Assembly (NCBI GenBank): GCA_029248485.1
Contig: JAQWJG010000001.1
Coordinates: forward strand, 1-10,575
Source of the DNA: SAR86 cluster bacterium
GTDB lineage: Bacteria > Pseudomonadota > Gammaproteobacteria > SAR86 > D2472
Length of the DNA: 10,575 bases
Reading direction: 5' to 3'
The position numbers were made by a program, and so were the translations under genes. The notes under the pieces are model-generated. The model did not search any database. It worked only from the letters and a program-made list of their open reading frames with translations, and was not told where the DNA came from. This document shows positions 1-6,055 of this stretch, one piece after another (the stretch's first letter is position 1; the number at the start of each line of letters is the position of its first letter).

Positions 1-22
1 TAAAGTAGATATATCTAATTTT

Positions 23-27
23 GGGGA
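23..27 (+). promoter_or_regulatory. Shine-Dalgarno site of the TonB-dependent receptor gene
   Basis: The sequence GGGGA lies five bases before the ATG at 33. It decides the start: an in-frame TTG at 21 overlaps this site and would leave no ribosome site of its own, whereas the ATG at 33 is well spaced and opens directly into a signal peptide. Confidence 0.6.
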
Positions 28-32
28 AAATC

Positions 33-2933
33 ATGAAATTTATCAAACTATCACTATTAGTATTGCCATTTATGGTAATGGCTGATAATCCTGTCGCTCC
101 TATGGATGTTGATTCAGCAGAGCAAAATTCATCAAATCAAACAGCTCAGGTTGAAGAAAGATCTGTTGAGGTTGCGCAATATGAGACTTCAAGCTCATAT
201 TCAGAATCACAAGGGATTGAAGATGTCATAGTTACGGCCACAAGACGTGAAACTAACATTATGGAGACACCTATTGCTATTTCTGCTGTGACTCAAGAAG
301 AGCTAACAAAGTTAGGTATTAGCAATATTAAAGATTTAAGTTACTCATTGCCTGGTCTATCAATCCAGAATATGACAGATTCTTCAGCTCCGATCATTAC
401 CCTTCGCGGCGTTCGCTCAAATAACGTTACTGAAGTTGGTGATCCAGCTGTGGGTATACATGTTGATGGGCTATATGTGGCTAGACCTCAAGCTGCCGCA
501 GCTTTAATGTTTGACTTAGAAAGAGCTGAATTATCAAGAGGCCCTCAAGGAACTTTGTATGGTAGGAACTCAATTGTAGGTTCTTTAAATATTATTACAG
601 CCAAACCAAACCTCGATACTCAGGGCGGGTCTATTACTGTTAATGCAGGTAGGTTCAATGAGCAAGGAGTTCAAGGTCATTACAATTTACCAATTAGCGA
701 TAGATTTGCTATTAGATTAGCCTTTTCAGATCAAACTAAAGATTCTTATTTAGATGGTTATTATGATGGTTCTCAACCAGACCACAGATTTCTTCCACAA
801 AGCGTAAGAGATGAAATAGCTGCTGGTGGTGTTATTACTGACCAAAGTCAAAAGCAAACAAACACAGACCACGCATGGTACTGGGGATGTCAATCATGGC
901 AAGCAGGTTGTTGGGCTGATCCAGGTTGGCAATATGGAGTTCCTTTTGCAACTAAGGTAAAAGCGGATCCATCTGACTTCTATAACAACGTTGATAATCA
1001 TGCCTATCGTTTAAGCGCTTTGTACGTTATTGATGACTCGAGTGATTTAAATCTTCAGTATGAAGTATTCCAAGATGATGGAGCAGGATGGCAAAACACA
1101 TATTCATGTGAAATGATGGCAAAAAGAAGCGGTAAGACAATGGGAGATCCAGCTGTTTACCCAGCAAACACTTGTACAGATATTCAAGGAACTGAAAATA
1201 GATATACATCATTCGTAAATGTTCCAGGAATTCTAGATATAGAAATTGAGTCTATCAGAGCAATTTATAACAAAGATCTTGGTGACTATGATCTAAAAGT
1301 CAAAGTTGGCAGACAAAATTTAACTCAATACTCACAATGGGATACTGATGGTGGTGCTAACTATGCATATGATATGGCATTTGTTATCGAAGACTACACA
1401 GCTGAGTCAACAGTTGTTGATATTGAATTAAGCAATAAATCAGATGATCTTGCTTGGGTTGTCGGTGCTTTTTATATGAAAGAAGATAACGATATGCTTG
1501 CTTATTTCCATGCAACACTTAACGGCGACAACATATTCGATCAACCAAATAGGGAGATTGAAGCTAAGGCATTATTCGGACAAGCAACTTATGCAATCAA
1601 CGATGATTTGTTCTTTACTGTTGGTGCTAGGTACACAGAAGAAGAAAAGTCAGATGTTGGTGGTAAAAATTATGAGTGTTCTGTTTGGAATAGTTGTTAC
1701 ACAAGCACCGAAATATGGGGCAATAGATTCCAATGGTTGCCTCAACTTAACGCATTGGCTCCTAACTTCCATGTAGCAGGCGGCCTTTACGCTGGTGTTA
1801 ATTGTGAAGCTGGAGGCGGCCCATACGGTGGCGGCCCATACTTTGGCGGGACTGGATGTATGGTTCAAACTACATCAAATGATGTTGCTAAAACCTATCA
1901 TAATTTTGATTGGAGACTAGGTCTGGATTACGACCTTTCAGATACTGCATTTGTATATGGATATCTTGCTACAGGCTACAAGGCAGGAAGCATTACTGAT
2001 GTCTACGTTAGAGGAGCTGATTCGCTTCATCCAGAAGGTCCTGGTTCCGTTGTAAATACATCTTATGGTCCTGAAGAAGCTCTAACTTTTGAGATGGGAT
2101 ACAAAGCTTCATATCTAGAAAACAGATTGAAGATTGCATTGAATTATTATCAAACTCAATATGATGGCAAGCAATTTACTGGAAATGTTCCAGTGGATTC
2201 AAGAAATGCTCAAGAATTTGACCGTGAATCAGGCGGCTTGGTTGATGTTGTTCAAATAGTCACTATTTGGGGAACTCAAAACTTCGGTAAGCAAGAAATG
2301 AGCGGGTTAGAATTTGAATTTGATTACATCCCATATGAAGGTGGTAAGTTAAGCGGGTGGGTCACTCAAATGGACTCAGAGGTTACTTCTGATTTCATTA
2401 CTCAATGGTACTATGGTCAAGACGCTCAATTTGGCAGACCTGATTATGGCGGTTCAATTGCCAATGTTCCTGAAAATGCTGTGAACTTGAAAGGTAACGA
2501 GACACCTTATTCTCCAAACTTAGCCTTTACCATTAGATATGAGCACACCTTTAATCTAGGTACCATGGGCACGCTTGCTCCTTCTGTTAATTATCATTGG
2601 CAGGCTGAAGACTATCTAACTATCTGGAACGCAGACAAGCACGTTAACGATCCAGGCGGTTATGGAACAGGCGTTGGAGACAGCTTTGTAGATCTTCCTG
2701 GTTATTTTGCAGATTCAGTTGATGAATTTGGTGATCAGAGAGGAAGCTGGGATATGATTGATTTAACCTTAACCTATAAGCCAGCTGGAGAATCTAATTA
2801 CTATGTACAAGCTTATGCTTACAATGTAACTGATGAGGAAGTAGCGTGGTTTAGAGGAGTTGAAGCTGGTAACCCAAGAGGTTCTTATTCAGCCCCGTCA
2901 CAATACGGAATCAGAATTGGTTATTTCTGGTAA
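33..2933 (+). CDS. TonB-dependent outer-membrane receptor
   Basis: A 966-residue outer-membrane receptor that would import a ligand into the periplasm using TonB/ExbBD energy. Residues 1-17 form a signal peptide (basic start, hydrophobic core, ending VMA). A polar linker follows, then a TonB-box-like EDVIVTA at 63-69. The plug domain runs to about residue 195, with the typical LRGVR (124-128), DGLYVARPQ (145-153) and SRGPQGTLYGRNS (168-180) segments. The rest is the beta-barrel, ending in aromatic residues (YGIRIGYFW), as expected of an outer-membrane barrel end. It is longer than many receptors because of large extracellular loops. All eight cysteines lie at 286-609 in four close pairs. No SusC-type N-terminal domain is seen and no SusD partner is nearby. 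The ligand cannot be named; the nearest gene downstream is an exported hydrolase. The start is set by GGGGA at 23-27. The family call is firm; the substrate is unknown. Confidence 0.95.
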   Translation: MKFIKLSLLVLPFMVMADNPVAPMDVDSAEQNSSNQTAQVEERSVEVAQYETSSSYSESQGIEDVIVTATRRETNIMETPIAISAVTQEELTKLGISNIKDLSYSLPGLSIQNMTDSSAPIITLRGVRSNNVTEVGDPAVGIHVDGLYVARPQAAAALMFDLERAELSRGPQGTLYGRNSIVGSLNIITAKPNLDTQGGSITVNAGRFNEQGVQGHYNLPISDRFAIRLAFSDQTKDSYLDGYYDGSQPDHRFLPQSVRDEIAAGGVITDQSQKQTNTDHAWYWGCQSWQAGCWADPGWQYGVPFATKVKADPSDFYNNVDNHAYRLSALYVIDDSSDLNLQYEVFQDDGAGWQNTYSCEMMAKRSGKTMGDPAVYPANTCTDIQGTENRYTSFVNVPGILDIEIESIRAIYNKDLGDYDLKVKVGRQNLTQYSQWDTDGGANYAYDMAFVIEDYTAESTVVDIELSNKSDDLAWVVGAFYMKEDNDMLAYFHATLNGDNIFDQPNREIEAKALFGQATYAINDDLFFTVGARYTEEEKSDVGGKNYECSVWNSCYTSTEIWGNRFQWLPQLNALAPNFHVAGGLYAGVNCEAGGGPYGGGPYFGGTGCMVQTTSNDVAKTYHNFDWRLGLDYDLSDTAFVYGYLATGYKAGSITDVYVRGADSLHPEGPGSVVNTSYGPEEALTFEMGYKASYLENRLKIALNYYQTQYDGKQFTGNVPVDSRNAQEFDRESGGLVDVVQIVTIWGTQNFGKQEMSGLEFEFDYIPYEGGKLSGWVTQMDSEVTSDFITQWYYGQDAQFGRPDYGGSIANVPENAVNLKGNETPYSPNLAFTIRYEHTFNLGTMGTLAPSVNYHWQAEDYLTIWNADKHVNDPGGYGTGVGDSFVDLPGYFADSVDEFGDQRGSWDMIDLTLTYKPAGESNYYVQAYAYNVTDEEVAWFRGVEAGNPRGSYSAPSQYGIRIGYFW

Positions 2934-2946
2934 AAACTAGAAACTT

Positions 2947-2978
2947 AAAAAAGGAGGGCAATGGCCCTCCTTTTTTTT
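2947..2978 (+). terminator. Intrinsic terminator after the receptor gene
   Basis: A perfect 7-bp G+C-rich stem, GGAGGGC (2953-2959) with GCCCTCC (2964-2970), closes on the loop AATG. It is followed by eight T and preceded by six A that can extend the stem. It lies 13 bases after the receptor stop codon and should end that transcript. Confidence 0.92.
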
Positions 2979-2992
2979 GGTAGAATAAAACG

Positions 2993-3991
2993 ATGAAATT
3001 AAATCAAGTTTTTTTTGTTTTATTGCTACTTATCGGTTGCTCACAATCAGCTCAAGTTGAAAAAACTTACCCCTATAAAACAGAGAAGATCCAATATATT
3101 TCTAAAAATATTCTGGGTTTTGAAAATTTATTTGGTGATGGCTTAAAGCGCCAGAAAAATGTTGAAATATTTGGAGTTTTACATTTTCCTGATAAATACG
3201 ATTCACAAAAAAAATATCCTGCTATTGTCGCCTCCCATGGTTCATCGAATTGGCGAGCTCATCATTTAAAATATTTAGAGCAAATGCGTCAAGCTGGCTT
3301 TATTGTGTTTGCGATGCATCCCTTTGACTCAAGGGGCGTAAGCAGCACGGTTGGAAATCAAATAAATGTTACAAGCGAAACTGTAATTTATGACATGGCT
3401 ATGAGCCTTAATTTATTATGGGATGATTCTAGAATTAATAATCAAAAGATTTATGCAGCAGGTTGGAGCCTTGGAGGGACTGCAACATTATTCAATGGAT
3501 GGCTGCCACTTCAAGATTCACTAAATAAAACTGGAGCATCTTATGCCGGTTATCTAATGTGGTATCCAGGTTGCCTGGCATTACCTGATTTAAATCAATG
3601 GGATAAAGATCTGATGCAAATATATATTGGTGAGGAAGATAATTGGACCCCCCCTCAACCATGCAAGGAATTGGTAGAAGATATGAATGCCCAGGGTGGG
3701 AATGCATTTATTGAGCTATACCCTAATTCTTTTCATTCATTTGATGGTCCTCAGCCTCTTAGGCTGATACCTGAAGCTTATAGCTGGGCCGAGTGTAAAT
3801 TAAAACTAAGCGCAGATACCAAAAGAGTCTATGATCCTCAAAACACTATGTTAGATTTTTCCGATCCTGTGCTTAGAAGGGCTGCTTATGAAAGCTGCGC
3901 AGTTAAGGGGGAGGTTATGGCAGGAGCTAGCCCTGAATATAAGAATGCGGCCTATGAGCACCTCAGTATGCTTTTACCTAAATTGGATTAA
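2993..3991 (+). CDS. Dienelactone-hydrolase-like alpha/beta hydrolase, predicted lipoprotein
   Basis: A 332-residue alpha/beta hydrolase of the dienelactone hydrolase type. The N-terminus is a lipoprotein signal with lipobox LIGC, lipidated at Cys16, so the enzyme should sit on a membrane facing the periplasm. ASHGSSNWR (80-88) resembles the oxyanion-hole strand. The nucleophile elbow GWSLGG (157-162) puts the catalytic serine at 159. The acid is likely Asp216 in GEEDNWTPPQPC, and the base His248 in NSFHSFDG. The GxxDxWTPxxxC pattern is one I associate with secreted dienelactone-hydrolase-related proteins. The physiological ester or lactone substrate is unknown; dienelactone itself is unlikely for an exported enzyme with no catabolic neighbours. 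The gene begins 15 bases after a strong terminator and has no clear Shine-Dalgarno, so its promoter must overlap the terminator or the end of the receptor gene. A functional link with the receptor is only inference. Confidence 0.85.
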   Translation: MKLNQVFFVLLLLIGCSQSAQVEKTYPYKTEKIQYISKNILGFENLFGDGLKRQKNVEIFGVLHFPDKYDSQKKYPAIVASHGSSNWRAHHLKYLEQMRQAGFIVFAMHPFDSRGVSSTVGNQINVTSETVIYDMAMSLNLLWDDSRINNQKIYAAGWSLGGTATLFNGWLPLQDSLNKTGASYAGYLMWYPGCLALPDLNQWDKDLMQIYIGEEDNWTPPQPCKELVEDMNAQGGNAFIELYPNSFHSFDGPQPLRLIPEAYSWAECKLKLSADTKRVYDPQNTMLDFSDPVLRRAAYESCAVKGEVMAGASPEYKNAAYEHLSMLLPKLD

Positions 3992-4338
3992 ACAGAGAAC
4001 TCTTTCCAACCTCTAAAACCACCCTCAAGGTTTTGAACATTATTAAAACCGAGTTCTATTAATGTCTTGCCGGCAAGGGCAGCTCTACTTCCTCCGCCGC
4101 AGTAAACAACAATTTCTGTATTTGCATTTAAACTCTTGTCCTCATCAGTTGGCGCAAGCTTCATTTCAATTAATCCCCTCGGGATATTTACAGCATTAGC
4201 TATGCTTCCAGTCTCAGCAATTTCAGTTCCTTCCCGAACATCTATTACAAAATACTTCTCAGAGTTTTTTACAAAACTTTCACAAGAAATTTTTGGCACA
4301 ATACTGTGAGCCTCAGCAATCAAATCTTTTAGCGTCAT
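3988..4338 (-). CDS. Rhodanese-like domain protein
   Basis: A single-domain rhodanese of 116 residues from the ATG at 4338. It would be a cytoplasmic sulfurtransferase or sulfur carrier; the acceptor is unknown. Signs of the family are the VIDVRE segment (residues 31-36), NIPRG (51-55), the active-site loop CGGGSR with catalytic Cys80, and the closing segment LEGGFRGWKE near the C-terminus. An in-frame TTG at 4374 would add 12 residues, but it has no ribosome site and the family match begins at MTLKDLIAEA, so the ATG is preferred. Neither start has a visible Shine-Dalgarno. The gene converges on the lipoprotein hydrolase and overlaps it by four bases (TTAA, both stop codons). It diverges from the small secreted protein gene, sharing an intergenic region of about 200 bases. 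No partner gene that would fix its role is nearby. Confidence 0.88.
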   Translation of the reverse strand: MTLKDLIAEAHSIVPKISCESFVKNSEKYFVIDVREGTEIAETGSIANAVNIPRGLIEMKLAPTDEDKSLNANTEIVVYCGGGSRAALAGKTLIELGFNNVQNLEGGFRGWKEFSV

Positions 4339-4392
4339 AAAAGCTATTATCTTGTGAATTAATAATTCATGCAATTAATTCAATTGGCATAG

Positions 4393-4404
4393 TTATTGCA
4401 ATAA
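4393..4404. repeat. 12-bp perfect palindrome in the divergent intergenic region
   Basis: TTATTGCAATAA is its own reverse complement. Its core TTGCAAT recurs at 4434-4440, 38 bases downstream. The paired cores between two divergent genes could be a protein-binding site, but A+T-rich palindromes of this size also arise by chance. Confidence 0.35.
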
Positions 4405-4453
4405 ATATTACATACATTTAATTCACATAATTGTTGCAATGTTATCGCTGTCA

Positions 4454-4507
4454 ACATACTATGGTAAACATTCAATGTTTACAGTGTAAACATTATAAAT
4501 AGTATGT
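4454..4507. promoter_or_regulatory. Nested inverted-repeat cluster, candidate operator or switching hairpin
   Basis: The 9-mer GTAAACATT occurs at 4464-4472, inverted as AATGTTTAC at 4474-4482, and direct again at 4486-4494. The first two copies form an inverted repeat with a 1-base centre; the second and third form one with a 3-base centre. The set is bracketed by an exact outer inverted repeat, ACATACTAT (4454-4462) and ATAGTATGT (4499-4507). The inner pair (TGTTTACA-type half-sites) looks like an operator for a dimeric repressor such as a TetR-family protein. As RNA, the two inner hairpins would be mutually exclusive. A TATAAA at 4494-4499 inside the cluster is a possible -10 element for the small secreted protein gene. 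All repeats are directly visible; the role is inferred. Confidence 0.6.
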
Positions 4508-4527
4508 ATATAAAAAATTCATAATAT

Positions 4528-4534
4528 AAAGGAG
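4528..4534 (+). promoter_or_regulatory. Strong Shine-Dalgarno of the small secreted protein gene
   Basis: AAAGGAG ends seven bases before the ATG at 4542. It is the best ribosome site in the window and supports this short gene being real and well translated. The arginine genes, by contrast, have weak or no such sites. Confidence 0.8.
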
Positions 4535-4541
4535 ACTTATA

Positions 4542-4814
4542 ATGAAGAAGCTATTACTAGGCTTAGTACTAATCTCATTGCCCTCAATAGTGAGCGCTCA
4601 AATTGATATCAAGGAAGATTATGCAATACAAGGAAAAATATTTGCTGTGAAAACAGCAAAAAAATATTCCTCAGTTGAAGGTTGTTCAAAAATTGCTCTT
4701 TCAAAAACCAAGGTCAAAGGATTTACTTTTGAATCTAAATCTCAAAAATGCACTCTGTATAAAAAAGTTAGAAATTTTAAAGCAAAAGAAGGCTTTATCT
4801 CTGGTACTAAATAA
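4542..4814 (+). CDS. Small secreted PAN/Apple-like protein
   Basis: A 90-residue protein. Residues 1-19 form a clear signal peptide (MKK, hydrophobic core, cleavage after VSA), so the mature part of about 71 residues is exported. The mature part is lysine-rich with two cysteines, C48 and C70. The pattern around them (SSVEGC, then KGFTFESKSQKCTLYK, then a closing SGTK) resembles a minimal PAN/Apple domain, a fold used for protein or carbohydrate binding. The extra cysteines usual in that fold (near residues 52 and 58) are absent, leaving a single possible disulfide. The domain call is made by eye and is tentative; no function can be assigned. The gene is monocistronic: it has its own Shine-Dalgarno, a repeat-rich promoter region in front, and a terminator 17 bases after the stop. 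This suggests independent, perhaps regulated, expression. Confidence 0.8.
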   Translation: MKKLLLGLVLISLPSIVSAQIDIKEDYAIQGKIFAVKTAKKYSSVEGCSKIALSKTKVKGFTFESKSQKCTLYKKVRNFKAKEGFISGTK

Positions 4815-4830
4815 AGAATTTTAATTTTTT

Positions 4831-4857
4831 AAAGGGAGCATTAGCTCCCTTTTTTTT
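4831..4857 (+). terminator. Intrinsic terminator after the small secreted protein gene
   Basis: GGGAGC (4834-4839) pairs with GCTCCC (4844-4849) around the loop ATTA. Three flanking A on the left pair with the first T of an eight-base T run. It separates the small protein gene from the arginine operon, so the operon needs its own promoter between here and 5053. Confidence 0.92.
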
Positions 4858-4865
4858 AAATAAAG

Positions 4866-4894
4866 TTGGATTTATTGTTTTTTTCTTGCATACT
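4866..4894 (+). promoter_or_regulatory. Weak candidate promoter for the arginine operon
   Basis: TTGGAT (4866-4871) and CATACT (4889-4894), 17 bases apart, are a loose match to -35 and -10 elements. Transcription would then begin at about 4900-4904, almost on the ATG of the 37-codon leader frame, giving a leaderless or near-leaderless start. The match is weak (3 of 6 and 4 of 6), but a promoter is needed here because a terminator lies just upstream. Confidence 0.25.
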
Positions 4895-4903
4895 TCCATC
4901 ACT

Positions 4904-5017
4904 ATGAACACAGCATCAACATTGTTTTATCAAGCAGTATTGCTTAAAAAGCCCTGCGGCACTGCTACATTTGCTTCATGTTCAACCTCAATCAAAAGAA
5001 GACGTAGATCTATCTAA
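4904..5017 (+). CDS. Candidate arginine leader peptide (37 codons, RRRR near the end)
   Basis: An ATG-started frame of 37 codons in the gap between a terminator and the arginine operon, on the same strand. Its C-terminus reads SIKRRRRSI: four consecutive arginine codons (AGA AGA CGT AGA, 4997-5008) three codons before the stop. No other arginine occurs in it. A run of the end-product's codons in a short frame ahead of a biosynthetic operon is the hallmark of ribosome-mediated attenuation leaders. Nearby RNA can pair in alternative ways: AAGCA/TGCTT (4932-4945) competes with AGCAGT/ACTGCT (4933-4966), and a hairpin lies at 5019-5040. Against it: no Shine-Dalgarno is visible (though the arginine genes also lack good ones), and no U-run terminator follows, so control would have to act on translation or through Rho. 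It could be a chance frame. It does not resemble a domain protein I know. Confidence 0.45.
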   Translation: MNTASTLFYQAVLLKKPCGTATFASCSTSIKRRRRSI

Positions 5018-5018
5018 T

Positions 5019-5040
5019 AACCCCCAGTAATGGCGTGGTT
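5019..5040 (+). promoter_or_regulatory. Hairpin between leader frame and argF'
   Basis: AACCCCCA (5019-5026) can pair fully with TGGCGTGGTT (5031-5040) if C5034 and T5036 bulge out, around the loop GTAA. This gives five G-C and three A-T pairs. It starts one base after the leader stop and ends 12 bases before the argF' ATG, so it falls near the initiation footprint. Its right arm GGTT can alternatively pair with AACC at 4984-4987 inside the leader frame. No T run follows, so it is not an intrinsic terminator. Confidence 0.3.
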
Positions 5041-5052
5041 TCATAAATTAAG

Positions 5053-6045
5053 ATGAAGAATTTTATTACAACTCAAAATTGGTCCCGATCGGAGCTACAA
5101 GATATTGTAGATTTTGCGATTGAGCTTAAAAATAAACCTCACCAACCTCTTTTAAAAAATAAATCAATTGCAATGTTATTTTTTAATCCATCGCTTAGAA
5201 CTAAAACCAGCTTTGAGGTTGGGATAAGCGAACTTTCGGGGACAGCAATCATCTTGCAACCTGGCAAGGATGCATGGCCCATTGAGTTTGAAGAAAATAT
5301 CGTCATGGATGGCAACTCAGAAGAGCATGTAAAAGAAGTTGCCCAAGTCCTATCTTCCTATTGTGATTGCATAGCGATAAGAGCATTTCCACAGTTTAGG
5401 GACTGGGATCAAGATAAAACAGATTTTTTCATTAATAGCTTTGCAAAATATTCCTCTGTACCAGTTGTGAACATGGAGACAATTGAACATCCATGCCAAG
5501 AACTTGCACATATATTAACCTTGCAAGAACATTACGGTGATCTTCAGGGCAAAGAATATCTTCTGACTTGGACCTATCACCCTCAACCATTAAACACAGC
5601 AGTTGCTAATTCTAGCCTCTTGATAGCTAGCAAGTTTGGTATGAATGTTAAATTGTTATGTCCTTCTGAGGATTACCATCTAGATGATAGATACCTAAAA
5701 GCTGCTAAAGATAATTGCGAAGCTGAAGGGACTGCATTTGATATCTCTTATGATATTGATAGCGCTTATTCAAATGCAGAGATTGTCTATGCAAAAAGTT
5801 GGGGCTGCCTCAGTCACTATGGAAAAATAGATGATCAAATAGCCAACAGCAATCAATACAAACACTTTATTGTTGATGAATCAAAGATGAGCCTTACAAA
5901 AAATGCTGTTTTTAGTCACTGTCTTCCTTTAAGAAGAAATGTTAAAGCAACCGATGGAGTCATGGATGCTGATTATTGTATAGCGGTTAAAGAAGCAGCC
6001 AATAGAAAACACGTTCAAAAGTCCCTGCTCAGTAAAATTTTATAG
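5053..6045 (+). CDS. argF': N-acetylornithine carbamoyltransferase
   Basis: Transfers the carbamoyl group from carbamoyl phosphate to N-acetyl-L-ornithine, giving N-acetyl-L-citrulline, in the cytoplasm. At 330 residues it matches the Xanthomonas enzyme (about 339) from end to end as I recall it. Visible signs are the carbamoyl-phosphate motif SLRTKTS (47-53), LQPGKDAWPIEF (68-79), HPCQE (147-151), WTYHPQPLNTAVANS (173-187) and LPLRRNVKATD (291-301). Lys298 aligns with the lysine that is carboxylated in the Xanthomonas enzyme. In MDGNSEEH, Glu90 aligns with Glu92 of that enzyme, the residue selecting acetyl- over succinyl-ornithine; Bacteroides succinyl enzymes have proline there. An ordinary ornithine transcarbamylase lacks these segments. 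An in-frame stop at 5044 fixes the ATG at 5053. There is no Shine-Dalgarno. It heads the operon and feeds ArgE two genes downstream. Confidence 0.95.
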   Translation: MKNFITTQNWSRSELQDIVDFAIELKNKPHQPLLKNKSIAMLFFNPSLRTKTSFEVGISELSGTAIILQPGKDAWPIEFEENIVMDGNSEEHVKEVAQVLSSYCDCIAIRAFPQFRDWDQDKTDFFINSFAKYSSVPVVNMETIEHPCQELAHILTLQEHYGDLQGKEYLLTWTYHPQPLNTAVANSSLLIASKFGMNVKLLCPSEDYHLDDRYLKAAKDNCEAEGTAFDISYDIDSAYSNAEIVYAKSWGCLSHYGKIDDQIANSNQYKHFIVDESKMSLTKNAVFSHCLPLRRNVKATDGVMDADYCIAVKEAANRKHVQKSLLSKIL

Positions 6046-6055
6046 GTATTAAATA

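Noticed and set aside
21..32. TTG start for the receptor, 12 bases upstream of the ATG
   Set aside because: It overlaps the GGGGA ribosome site that serves the ATG at 33, and would add residues in front of a normal signal peptide.
1027..1868. Short open frames on both strands inside the receptor gene
   Set aside because: They lie wholly within a strongly supported gene, have no ribosome sites, and encode no recognisable domains.
4339..4374. TTG start extending the rhodanese protein by 12 residues
   Set aside because: No ribosome site precedes it and the family similarity begins at the ATG at 4338.
4858..5052. ArgR-binding box before the arginine operon
   Set aside because: I looked for paired TGAATNNNNATTCA-like sites and found none; a genome-wide ArgR motif scan would settle it.
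5009..5075. Intrinsic terminator completing a classical attenuator after the leader frame
   Set aside because: The hairpin at 5019-5040 has no T run after it, so a classical U-run terminator is not present.
5053..6045. Ordinary ornithine carbamoyltransferase, or succinylornithine carbamoyltransferase
   Set aside because: The LQPGKDAWPIEF and WTYHP segments are of the acetylornithine type, and Glu90 sits where succinyl enzymes have proline.
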